DNA of 60,261 nucleotides from Proteobacteria bacterium UBA3413 (GTDB taxonomy: Bacteria; Pseudomonadota; Gammaproteobacteria; Magnimaribacterales; D2472): NCBI GenBank assembly GCA_002358345.1, contig DEOR01000024.1:1-60261 (forward strand), read 5' to 3'. How positions within the stretch are numbered: position 1 is the first letter of the stretch; every line of letters starts with the position of its first letter. A program made the position numbers and the translations under genes. The notes under the pieces were generated by a model. It searched no databases and was not told the DNA's origin. It saw only the letters and a program-made list of their open reading frames with translations. Shown one piece after another: positions 34,922-43,011 of this stretch.

Positions 34922-35632
34922 ATGGGCATGGAAAGAACTAATAATAGACAGACAAATCAAATGAGACCTATTGAGATAGAAATAGGAGTCAACAAACATG
35001 CTGAGGGATCGGCATTAGTAAAATTTGGTGATACTCATGTCATTTGTACAGCAACCATTGAAAATAGTGTGCCTAGATGGATGCGTGGCTCTAATGAGGG
35101 TTGGATTACTGCTGAATATGGGATGTTGCCAAGATCCACTCACAGCAGAATGGATCGAGAGGCTGCTCGAGGCAAACAAAGCGGAAGAACCATGGAGATT
35201 CAAAGATTAATTGGGCGCTCATTGAGACAAGCCGTAGATTTAAAGTTTCTTAAAGATAAAACGGTGAGCATAGATTGTGATGTGATCCAAGCAGACGGTG
35301 GCACAAGAACTGCTGCAATTTCTGGTGCCTGCGTTGCATTGTTTGAGGCTATTAAAAATGCTCATGGTGATCACAGGGCTATTAAAGAATATGTTGCTGC
35401 TGTGTCTATTGGGCTAAAAGATGGTGAGCCTCTCCTTGATTTGAACTTCGACGAAGATAGTTCTGCAGAAACAGATTTAAACGTAGTAATGACAGAAAGT
35501 GGTGGCATTATTGAAATTCAGGGCACAGCCGAGATTTATCCCTTCTCCAAGGATCAGCTTGATAGCATGCTGGCGATTGCCTCTAATGGGATCAAAGATA
35601 TTATTGAAGTTCAAAAATCATGTCTGAACTAA
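34922..35632 (+). CDS. rph: ribonuclease PH
   Basis: 236 residues (234 if started at ATG 34928). Motifs: NQMRPIEIEIG, HAEGSALVKFGDTHVICTA, YGMLPRSTHSRM, RLIGRSLRQAVD, SIDCDVIQADGGTRTAAISGA and the catalytic region LDLNFDEDSSAETDLNVV. A phosphate-dependent 3' exoribonuclease for tRNA maturation. No Shine-Dalgarno; a TATAAT hexamer directly precedes it. Overlaps pyrE by 13 bases, as rph and pyrE are linked in E. coli. Confidence 0.96.
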   Translation: MGMERTNNRQTNQMRPIEIEIGVNKHAEGSALVKFGDTHVICTATIENSVPRWMRGSNEGWITAEYGMLPRSTHSRMDREAARGKQSGRTMEIQRLIGRSLRQAVDLKFLKDKTVSIDCDVIQADGGTRTAAISGACVALFEAIKNAHGDHRAIKEYVAAVSIGLKDGEPLLDLNFDEDSSAETDLNVVMTESGGIIEIQGTAEIYPFSKDQLDSMLAIASNGIKDIIEVQKSCLN

Positions 35633-36267
35633 AAGACTATCAAAATAATTTTATTAACTTAGCTTTAAAATCCCAGGCATTAGAATTTGGAAGCTTTACG
35701 CTAAAATCTGGTCGAACTAGCCCATATTTTTTTAATGCAGCAAAAATGCTCAACGGCTGTGATTTATCACAGCTCGCCTTGTGCTACTTCCAAGCAATTG
35801 AGAACCTAAAAATTTCATTTGATTGTATTTATGGACCCGCATATAAAGGTATTTTTTTAGGCTCATTGGTAGCAATGAAATATAGTCAAGAAAATAGAAT
35901 ATATCCCCTTTCCTTTAATAGAAAAGAAATAAAAGATCATGGCGAGGGTGGAAATATTATAGGAACAGACCCATGTGGAGACGTCATGATTATTGATGAT
36001 GTCCTTTCTGCTGGAACGGCCGCACGAGAATCTATTCATCTGATCGAAAGTCTTCAGGCTAATGCAAAATTATTTGTTGTTGGGCTTGATAGGCAGGAAA
36101 AAGGCGCTGGCACAATCTCGGCAAAAGCAGAGTTAGAAAGAGATTTTGATATTGTTGTGGAGTCTATTGTAAATCTGGATGCGCTCATTCAATTCTCGAA
36201 GCATAGTGAGCACTTTCATGCTTATCAAATTCAACTACAAGAATATCGCGAAACCTGGGGAGCATAA
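35620..36267 (+). CDS. pyrE: orotate phosphoribosyltransferase
   Basis: 215 residues. Joins orotate and PRPP in pyrimidine synthesis. Motifs: LEFGSFTLKSGRTSPYFFNA, FDCIYGPAYKGIFLGS, SFNRKEIKDHGEGG (catalytic loop) and the PRPP-binding VMIIDDVLSAGTAARES. Overlaps rph upstream and the ribE start by one base. pyrB, an earlier step, lies just beyond ribE on the opposite strand. Confidence 0.96.
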   Translation: MSELKDYQNNFINLALKSQALEFGSFTLKSGRTSPYFFNAAKMLNGCDLSQLALCYFQAIENLKISFDCIYGPAYKGIFLGSLVAMKYSQENRIYPLSFNRKEIKDHGEGGNIIGTDPCGDVMIIDDVLSAGTAARESIHLIESLQANAKLFVVGLDRQEKGAGTISAKAELERDFDIVVESIVNLDALIQFSKHSEHFHAYQIQLQEYRETWGA

Positions 36268-36878
36268 TGTTTACTGGTATCGTTACAGCCCAAGGTCTGA
36301 TTAAAAGAATTCAGAACCAACCAAACTACACCACTCTAAGTATTAAAGCGCCCAAAGGCTTTGCTCAAAATCTTAAGCGTGGGGCTAGCGTGGCTGTCAA
36401 TGGTGTCTGTTTAACAGTTAAAAAAGGGTCAACCAATCATTTGGAATTTGATGTAATTACTGAAACTCTTGATAAAACTAATTTAAAACTGCTTAACAAA
36501 AATGAGAAGGTAAACTTAGAACGCTCTATGGTTGCGACGTCTGAAATTGGGGGTCATCTAGTATCTGGGCATATTTTTGGGGTGGGGGTAATCAAGAGCA
36601 TTAATGATCGAGGAGATACGAAAGATTTAAGAATTCAAGCTCCTGCTGCAATGATGCAATACTTATTTTACAAAGGATATATTGCTCTAAATGGCTGCAG
36701 TCTTACGGTTGGAAAAGTTCTAAAATCTTCTTTTAATATACACCTGATACCTGAGACCATTAAAGTAACGAATTTTCAGAGCCTTCAAAAAGGTGACCTT
36801 GTGAATATTGAGATTGATCAAACCACTGTCAATATCGTGGAAACAATCAAAAAAATTATGCTTGAGAAAAAAGCTTAG
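36267..36878 (+). CDS. ribE: riboflavin synthase, alpha chain
   Basis: 203 residues with the two tandem lumazine-binding repeats: MFTGIVTAQGLIKRI...AVNGVCLTVKK and VATSEIGGHLVSGHIFGVGVI...ALNGCSLTVGK. Dismutates two lumazines to riboflavin. The gene is called ribC in some organisms. Its 3' end overlaps the convergent pyrB gene by 23 bases. No FMN riboswitch is present upstream, as it is inside the rph-pyrE-ribE unit. Confidence 0.95.
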   Translation: MFTGIVTAQGLIKRIQNQPNYTTLSIKAPKGFAQNLKRGASVAVNGVCLTVKKGSTNHLEFDVITETLDKTNLKLLNKNEKVNLERSMVATSEIGGHLVSGHIFGVGVIKSINDRGDTKDLRIQAPAAMMQYLFYKGYIALNGCSLTVGKVLKSSFNIHLIPETIKVTNFQSLQKGDLVNIEIDQTTVNIVETIKKIMLEKKA

Positions 36879-37770
36879 TTAGAACTGCCATCCTCATCCC
36901 TACTCCATTAAAAATTTGATTTTTGATTTTGCAATTATCAAGCTTGGCCGCCTCTTGATCTAATTCAATGCCAAAATTTACAGGACCAGGGTGTAATAAA
37001 ATTGTTTCAGGGGAGGCCACTTGCAAGGAATCAACATTAATCTGATATCGCTCCACATAATCTGAGGCGCTAATTGTTAATTTCTCAGTGAGACGCTCAT
37101 TCTGAATGCGCAACGCCATCACAACATCTGCATCCTCCATGGCAGTTTCTAAATCAGGCTCAAAGTTACCCAAAGAATTTTCAAGATAATTTTTACAAAG
37201 ATCAGGATGGCCGCAAAAGGTAATAGTTTTGAAACCTACAATTTGAATGGCCTCAAGAAAAGAGCTGACCACTCTCGAATGATCTAGGTCACCTACTATT
37301 GTAATTTTTAGATCCACAAAAGATTTTTTAAATTCACGAATAGTCATTAAATCAAGTAAAGCTTGTGATGGGTGTCCCACAGAACCCTCTCCAGCATTGA
37401 CAAATTGTAAGCTTGGAAATTTTTTAGCTAGCGCATGAATTGAGGAGTCTGAGTGCCTCAAAATACAAAGGTCAATACCCATCAGCATCATGGCTTCTAA
37501 AGTATCCTCTAAGGTCTCACCTTTTTGCATGGAAGAGTTAGCAAGATTGAAGTCTAGGTATTTAGCGCCCAGATTATGCGTTGCTATTTCAAAAGATAAT
37601 TTTGTCCGAGTGCTTGGTTCACAGAAAATAGAAGCAACTTTTTTATCAGGAAAAATATTTTCATGTCGATACCCAACAGGATCATTTGTTTGAAAATTAT
37701 TAGCTAAATCAATAAGCTCGAGGATATCTTTCTCAGTGAAGTCGGCTAAATTAAGGAGATTTTGAGACAT
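36856..37770 (-). CDS. pyrB: aspartate carbamoyltransferase catalytic subunit
   Basis: 304 residues. Carbamoyl-phosphate loop FCEPSTRTKLSFEIA (STRT), the SMQKGETLEDTL segment, AGEGSVGHPSQALLDL (HPSQ) and HPGPVNFGIEL near the end. Makes carbamoyl-aspartate in pyrimidine synthesis. No pyrC-like fusion and no regulatory pyrI is visible. Follows ridA directly; its 3' end overlaps ribE on the other strand. Confidence 0.96.
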   Translation of the reverse strand: MSQNLLNLADFTEKDILELIDLANNFQTNDPVGYRHENIFPDKKVASIFCEPSTRTKLSFEIATHNLGAKYLDFNLANSSMQKGETLEDTLEAMMLMGIDLCILRHSDSSIHALAKKFPSLQFVNAGEGSVGHPSQALLDLMTIREFKKSFVDLKITIVGDLDHSRVVSSFLEAIQIVGFKTITFCGHPDLCKNYLENSLGNFEPDLETAMEDADVVMALRIQNERLTEKLTISASDYVERYQINVDSLQVASPETILLHPGPVNFGIELDQEAAKLDNCKIKNQIFNGVGMRMAVLTKLFSQA

Positions 37771-38153
37771 TAAACTGCTATAGATAAAATGGCATCTATC
37801 TCGATATTGACCTCTTTGGGTAACTTGGAGATCTCTACAGTTGCTCGAGCAGGGAATGGCTCTGAAAATCTTGAAGCCATAATAGTGTTGACCATATCAA
37901 ATCTTGAGAGATCGGTTAAATAAATGGTAAGTTTTAAAATATTATCAAGATTGCCACCAGCTTCTTTGCAAATAGCCTCGAGATTATCTAATACTTGATT
38001 AGTCTCATCCTCAAATGTTGCATTATTGAGTGTGCCAGTTTCTGGTATCAAGGGAATTTGTCCAGAAATAAAAACTACATCTCCCCATTGAACTGCCTGC
38101 GAATATGGTCCGATAGCTGCTGGTGCTTTATTTGTAAATATTGGTTTTTTCAT
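37770..38153 (-). CDS. ridA: RidA family enamine/imine deaminase
   Basis: 127 residues. YjgF/YER057c/UK114 signature: TNKAPAAIGPYSQAVQWGDVVFISGQIPL, the conserved Arg and FPARATVEISKLPKEVNIEIDAI. Hydrolyses reactive 2-aminoacrylate-type enamines. Its start overlaps the spoT stop by 26 bases, an unusually long overlap but the ATG begins the conserved MKKPIFTNKAP. The spoT-ridA pair is common in gammaproteobacteria. Confidence 0.95.
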   Translation of the reverse strand: MKKPIFTNKAPAAIGPYSQAVQWGDVVFISGQIPLIPETGTLNNATFEDETNQVLDNLEAICKEAGGNLDNILKLTIYLTDLSRFDMVNTIMASRFSEPFPARATVEISKLPKEVNIEIDAILSIAV

Positions 38154-40350
38154 TTTTTGATCTATTATCGTTAATAATACGAGAGCAGCTCGTCACATAT
38201 CTTAATGAGCGTAATTTTAACATCAATCTCTTTAAGGAATCTGCATTTAGTATCTCTGCCTCGACGATAAACTCTATAATCATGGCATCAATATCCCTGC
38301 TATTGATATTCACTATGTTGATGTTCAATTTAGAGAAAGTGGCAGCAATATCTGCCAAGATTCCCGGCCTATCTTCGGCGTGAATTTTAAGATGCCCTAT
38401 ATAGTGTCTCTCAATCTTGTTTGTCCCCCAGATAGCAGACAAGTATCTAGCTGATAAAATATTGCTTCTATGGGGGGCTACTTGCCTACAACTACTATGA
38501 TGAATCACTATGCCTCTGTCTGTATCTGAATGAGCGGTAATGGGATCGCCAAAAATTGGCATGCAGCATTTTGCATAAATAACAGCTACACCCTCAATTT
38601 TATGATCAATCAAAACCATGGCTTGAATATCAAGAGATTTATTAGAGCTAACATTGTGACCTTCAAAGAATCGCTCTGCCACCAAAGCTCCAGTTTTTTT
38701 TCCAGACCCTAAATCAGTTAAGAGTGTACTTAATGACTTCACCCCGATCACTTCCAAGACGCGCGAGAGAGTGCTGCCTCTATACTCGGACAGAGTCATG
38801 CCCCCTCGTTTTAATTCTGATTCAAGCATGAGCTTTCCAGCCTTCCTGGACTGTGAAATCTTTTGGCGCCGCAGGGCAAAACGAATAGAAGATCGAGCTT
38901 TGCTGGTGACCACAAAATTTAGCCATTCCGGACTGACTGACTGCTCGTGGGAGGTAATAATTTCTATCGATTGACCATTCTCCAGTTGAATATTCAATGG
39001 TGCAAATTTTCTATTAACCTTGCAGGCAATAGCACGATTTCCAAGATCTGTATGAAGCTCATAAGCCAAATCAATTGGGGTAGAACCAGATTTTAAATTT
39101 ACAATCCTGCCTTTGGGGGTAAAAACATATACCTCGTCATATACCAGATCTGTTTTAATGGCCTCAACAAATTCACTGATGTCTAAAGATCTTTTATTCA
39201 AGTCCATAAAACTTTCAACCCATTTCCTTGCGCCAATAACCTCAGAACCAAGCTGATCTTTAGTTTTATAAGACCAATGGGCAGCAATGCCATTGCCAGC
39301 TATGTTCTCCATGTTTTTGGTTTGAATTTGAACTTCTATAGGAATGCCGTCCAAAGCAATTAGTGAAGTGTGAATAGCTTGATACCCGTTAGACTTAGGA
39401 ATTGCAATGTAATCTTTAAATCTCTGCTCTATGGGTTTGTGAATATTATGAATGGTCCCCAGTGACCTGTAGGCGTCATCTACAGAATTAACTATGACCC
39501 TAAAAGCAAATACATCCAATATTTCTGCAAATGGTTTTTTCTTGTGCTTAATTTTAGAGTAAATACTGTAAAGTGATTTTTGTCTGCCTTGCACTGTAGC
39601 CAAAATATTATTATTTTTAAGGTGGTATTTAAATTGTTTTCTTAATTTAGAAATAATTCGCTGCCGCCCTCCAACTGCTTGCTTAATAGCTGACTCTAGC
39701 ATTCTGGCTCGCATAGGATGCAGGCATCGAAAAGCCAAATCCTCCAACTGCACACGAATATCTTGCATCCCAATCCTGATAGCAATAGGGCCATAGAGCT
39801 CCAAAGTCTCAATAGATTTTCTGATCTGTTTTTCTCGAGGCAAAAACTCAATAGTCTGCATGTTGTGCAGTCGATCGCATAATTTAACAATGATGACTCT
39901 AATATCCTTCGACATCGCTAATGCCATCTTTTGAAGATTGTTAGCATTCCTATCTTCGATATTATCGAAATCTAATTTATTTAAATTGCTGACTCCATCA
40001 ATAATTGCAGCTGTGTCTTTACCAAAGAGCTTTTCTATATATGGTTTTTTAAAGAGGCTGTCCTCCAAAACATCATGCATCATTCCAGAGCAAACAGTTT
40101 CTACATCTAAATGCAGGTCCAGTAAAATTAAGGTAACAGCAACCGGATGGGTAATGTAAGGAGTCCCTTCTTGACGAAATTGATCTTGATGAGCCGAGCT
40201 AGCAATATTAAAAGCTTGCTGAAGAAGGTCTAACTCCTTCGGTAAGAAATAAGATTTTGCAGCTTGTAGAATATTTTCTGGGAGAGGGTCTAATAGCTTT
40301 TTATCAGAAAAGTCTAATAAAGCTGTATTGGGAATGGCCTGGTCACTCAA
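38128..40350 (-). CDS. spoT: bifunctional (p)ppGpp synthetase/hydrolase SpoT
   Basis: 740 residues. HD hydrolase domain (about 45-200) with the intact MMHDVLEDS and LCDRLHNMQTI; synthetase domain (about 240-360) with GRQKSLYSIYSKI, FRVIVNSVDDAYRSLG and DYIAIPKSNGYQAIHT; TGS domain (VYVFTPKGRIVNLKSGSTPIDLA); C-terminal ACT (IHAEDRPGILADIA). Intact hydrolase residues favour SpoT over RelA. The start is TTG at 40350 with GGAG upstream. It sits between rpoZ and ridA, the standard order. Confidence 0.95.
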   Translation of the reverse strand: MSDQAIPNTALLDFSDKKLLDPLPENILQAAKSYFLPKELDLLQQAFNIASSAHQDQFRQEGTPYITHPVAVTLILLDLHLDVETVCSGMMHDVLEDSLFKKPYIEKLFGKDTAAIIDGVSNLNKLDFDNIEDRNANNLQKMALAMSKDIRVIIVKLCDRLHNMQTIEFLPREKQIRKSIETLELYGPIAIRIGMQDIRVQLEDLAFRCLHPMRARMLESAIKQAVGGRQRIISKLRKQFKYHLKNNNILATVQGRQKSLYSIYSKIKHKKKPFAEILDVFAFRVIVNSVDDAYRSLGTIHNIHKPIEQRFKDYIAIPKSNGYQAIHTSLIALDGIPIEVQIQTKNMENIAGNGIAAHWSYKTKDQLGSEVIGARKWVESFMDLNKRSLDISEFVEAIKTDLVYDEVYVFTPKGRIVNLKSGSTPIDLAYELHTDLGNRAIACKVNRKFAPLNIQLENGQSIEIITSHEQSVSPEWLNFVVTSKARSSIRFALRRQKISQSRKAGKLMLESELKRGGMTLSEYRGSTLSRVLEVIGVKSLSTLLTDLGSGKKTGALVAERFFEGHNVSSNKSLDIQAMVLIDHKIEGVAVIYAKCCMPIFGDPITAHSDTDRGIVIHHSSCRQVAPHRSNILSARYLSAIWGTNKIERHYIGHLKIHAEDRPGILADIAATFSKLNINIVNINSRDIDAMIIEFIVEAEILNADSLKRLMLKLRSLRYVTSCSRIINDNRSKNEKTNIYK

Positions 40351-40371
40351 CTAGAAGCTCCAGGAAAAACA

Positions 40372-40644
40372 TTAGCCGATGTATTCTTTTTGCGGTTTGT
40401 GTCGATCAATTGCAAATTCATCCAATAGCAAGTCTTCTTCCAGCGTTTTATCTAAAATTTCTTTAGTGAGGAGACCTGCCTCTATCTCTCTTAATGCAAC
40501 TATTGTTGGCTTATCATCTTCCCATTCAACCATTGGTTCCCTGCTGGTTGTGGATAGTTGCCGCGCTCTTCCTGAGGCCAATAAAATCAATTCAAATCGA
40601 CTTGCGACTTTATCTAAACAACCTTCTACTGTAATTCTTGCCAT
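40372..40644 (-). CDS. rpoZ: RNA polymerase omega subunit
   Basis: 90 residues. MARITVEGCLDKVASRFELILLASGRARQLS is diagnostic of omega; the acidic tail follows. It stabilises beta prime and in E. coli forms part of a ppGpp site, fitting its place before spoT. CGGAG precedes the ATG. A TAAAAT hexamer lies upstream between gmk and rpoZ, so it may have its own promoter. Confidence 0.95.
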   Translation of the reverse strand: MARITVEGCLDKVASRFELILLASGRARQLSTTSREPMVEWEDDKPTIVALREIEAGLLTKEILDKTLEEDLLLDEFAIDRHKPQKEYIG

Positions 40645-40683
40645 AGTGTTTTACTCCGAGGGCGTATTTTAGTGTTTATTTAC

Positions 40684-41313
40684 CTAAGAAGACAATAGCT
40701 GAGCAAGAAACAGTTGAAGTTCTTGCCTATTTTGCTCATTAACAGGGGTTTCTTTGGCAATAATTTGATATAAAACCTCGGATGCCTCATCAAATATGTC
40801 ATTGATAACTAAGTTTTTATATTCACTTGCGCACATAAGCTCTTTTTTTGCATTTTCCAATCGTAGATTAATTGCAGAAAGGTCTTTGTCACCTCTTTGT
40901 TTAATCCTATCCTCTAAAGCTTGCATTGAGGGAGGTAAAATAAAAATTGATTCATAGTTAAAAGCAAGATCATCGATTAATCTAAAGCCCTGAACGTCGA
41001 TCTCTAAAATTAAACTTATGCCTGCGTCTAACTTAGATTTTACAAAGTCTGCCGAAGTGCCATACCAGTTACCATGCACTTCAGCGCACTCAAGAAAAAA
41101 ATTTGCTTCTTTCTTGGCAATAAATTCCTCAGGAGATACAAAAAAATAATGGTTAGTATCAGTCTCCCCAACCCTGGGTATCCTAGTGGTATAGGAGATC
41201 GAGAGCTCTAGAGGAAAATTAAATTGAGCAGCTTTGTCCAAAACTGAATTAATTAAAGTAGATTTTCCAGTGCCTGACGGCGCTGATACTAAAAAAAGAT
41301 TTGATTTGTGCAT
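40684..41313 (-). CDS. gmk: guanylate kinase
   Basis: 209 residues. P-loop VSAPSGTGKSTLINS, SYTTRIPRVGETDTNHYFFVS (GMP-binding), EIDVQGFRLI, and the lid IKQRGDKDLSAINLRLENA. Makes GDP from GMP. It starts directly after the yicC stop and is followed by rpoZ after 39 bases. Confidence 0.96.
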   Translation of the reverse strand: MHKSNLFLVSAPSGTGKSTLINSVLDKAAQFNFPLELSISYTTRIPRVGETDTNHYFFVSPEEFIAKKEANFFLECAEVHGNWYGTSADFVKSKLDAGISLILEIDVQGFRLIDDLAFNYESIFILPPSMQALEDRIKQRGDKDLSAINLRLENAKKELMCASEYKNLVINDIFDEASEVLYQIIAKETPVNEQNRQELQLFLAQLLSS

Positions 41314-42165
41314 TTACTCTAAGTTTTGTGCCTGTTCTCTTAATTCCTCGACTTTCAACTTCATTGTTAAAGCTAGGTCCTTAAGATCAGGTTTTTCTAT
41401 TTTAACAGAGAGCGTATTCACTTCGCGAAAAAGTTCCTGGAGGATAAAGTCCATCTTCTTTCCGTGTGCAGTTTTAAGCTTAAATAATTTTTGCAAGGAC
41501 ACCATATGAAAACTAATCCTTTCGAGTTCCTCGGCAATATCATGCTTCAGTGCCAGCGTTGAAATCTCATTAAAAAGATCTTCTTTGCGTAGATTAATAT
41601 TTTTTTGCAATAATTTCTTCTTAATAGACCTCAAGCGATGCTGAAGCAGTGATGGAGCCGATCTTGTTAATTTTAAATGGGCTTTGCTTAAAAAAGATAG
41701 TTTACTGGACACAATTTTTTCTATTTTGGTGCCTTCGATAGCCCTCGATTCAAATAAATTCTTGATTGCAAGATTTAAAGCTTTTTTTCCTAAAGTAGAA
41801 ATATCTTTTTTAGAAGTCTTTACCACCAATAGTCCGGGAATATCCTTGAGATCACTCAAGCGAAGATCACTGCCCTGAAAATCCTTGCTTGAATGCAGCG
41901 AATCTTTAAGATTCTGCAAACTCTTATGATCAATTTCATAGGTATGTTCAGATTGGAAGTTATCATTAACTTTGACTTCAAATGAACCGCGTAAAAACTG
42001 TTTCTTAAGTTGCGCCTTAATGTATTCCTCGAATTCGTTAGGAAGGCTATAGCCTCTAAAAGTAATTTCAATAAATCTATTGTTCACGGATTTAATTTCA
42101 CAAAGTACCTCTAAATCTCGCGAGGTCGCCGAACCATTTCCATATCCCGTCATGCTATAGAACAT
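41314..42165 (-). CDS. yicC: YicC family endoribonuclease-like protein
   Basis: 283 residues. YicC signature: FYSMTGYGNGSATS, CEIKSVNNRFIEITFRGY, and the C-terminal KKMDFILQELFREVNTLSVKI. The family includes stress-induced endoribonucleases that target small RNAs in E. coli. AAGGAAAATT precedes the ATG. The gene adjoins gmk in many bacteria. Confidence 0.93.
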   Translation of the reverse strand: MFYSMTGYGNGSATSRDLEVLCEIKSVNNRFIEITFRGYSLPNEFEEYIKAQLKKQFLRGSFEVKVNDNFQSEHTYEIDHKSLQNLKDSLHSSKDFQGSDLRLSDLKDIPGLLVVKTSKKDISTLGKKALNLAIKNLFESRAIEGTKIEKIVSSKLSFLSKAHLKLTRSAPSLLQHRLRSIKKKLLQKNINLRKEDLFNEISTLALKHDIAEELERISFHMVSLQKLFKLKTAHGKKMDFILQELFREVNTLSVKIEKPDLKDLALTMKLKVEELREQAQNLE

Positions 42166-42188
42166 AATTTTCCTTCATTTTTTGAACA

Positions 42189-42968
42189 TTATCCCATTAA
42201 ACCACTGTCTATTAACTTCTGAGGATCAAATGATTTTCCAGATTGATCCGAAGGAATAAAAAAATCTTCAAACGCTTGACCCGGGCATTGCTCCTTAAAT
42301 AATTCAGCATAGCCTTTGGAGATCTCGCTACAAATAAAAACCCCTGATAAGTGCGATAACTTTTTCCTAGCAATATAATTAGAGATGATGTCTGCAAGAG
42401 CGTTGCGGTCAAATCTATTGGCTGCTTTAAGCTTTAATTGAAATTTTTGTGACTCAAAGTTATTAACAAAATTCTGCATCCAATTATTCTTGCAATCATA
42501 CAAGCCTGATGCTCGGAGAATTAATGGCTCAACTTTTGATTGCGCCTGAATAAATGCTTCATAGTCTAGTATCACCTTGCCTCTAAAATTATCTGGTTGA
42601 GGTGTGTGTTCTTCTTTAATGTTTTGTCCATTACTATTTCCGTAAACTCTTGTCGAGCTAACGATGACTAACTGATCATAATTTACCTGAGCATTAAGAT
42701 TAGTCATGATGCTATTGGCAGCTTCTAGAAATCCTAGTTGATAGCCCTCCTCATCAAAGGAGGTTGGCTTGAGAATTATGATTACTGTTGAAATCTCTTG
42801 ATGTTTTAATTTGAATGCTTTACCAGAGAACCAATTCCATTGCAGCCATTCAGAATTTTTATGTTGCACATGATTGCTTCTTGAAATTCCAATAAACTGA
42901 TGGCCAGGAAGAGCGGCTGAGATTCTCTGCCCAAGATCTCCGTAACCAATAATTAGTACTTTTTTCAT
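42189..42968 (-). CDS. NAD(P)-binding epimerase/dehydratase-like protein
   Basis: 259 residues. N-terminal Rossmann motif VLIIGYGDLGQRI, with the second strand ending GISRS; extended-SDR features include LVIVSSTRVYGN (YGN) and LRASGLY. This resembles the YeeZ-type NAD-dependent epimerases. The classical YxxxK cannot be located with certainty. Start ATG 42968; it faces recG across 43 bases and is followed by yicC after 23 bases. Substrate unknown. Confidence 0.78.
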   Translation of the reverse strand: MKKVLIIGYGDLGQRISAALPGHQFIGISRSNHVQHKNSEWLQWNWFSGKAFKLKHQEISTVIIILKPTSFDEEGYQLGFLEAANSIMTNLNAQVNYDQLVIVSSTRVYGNSNGQNIKEEHTPQPDNFRGKVILDYEAFIQAQSKVEPLILRASGLYDCKNNWMQNFVNNFESQKFQLKLKAANRFDRNALADIISNYIARKKLSHLSGVFICSEISKGYAELFKEQCPGQAFEDFFIPSDQSGKSFDPQKLIDSGLMG

Positions 42969-42999
42969 ATATATATTTCTAAAGTGCCTATATTAAAAG

Positions 43000-43005
43000 T
43001 ATTAT
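43000..43005 (+). promoter_or_regulatory. candidate -10 hexamer before recG
   Basis: TATTAT whose predicted transcript start, 7 bases on, is 43012, the first base of the recG GTG start. No Shine-Dalgarno precedes that start codon and no clear -35 was found. Confidence 0.3.
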
Positions 43006-43011
43006 CCATAG

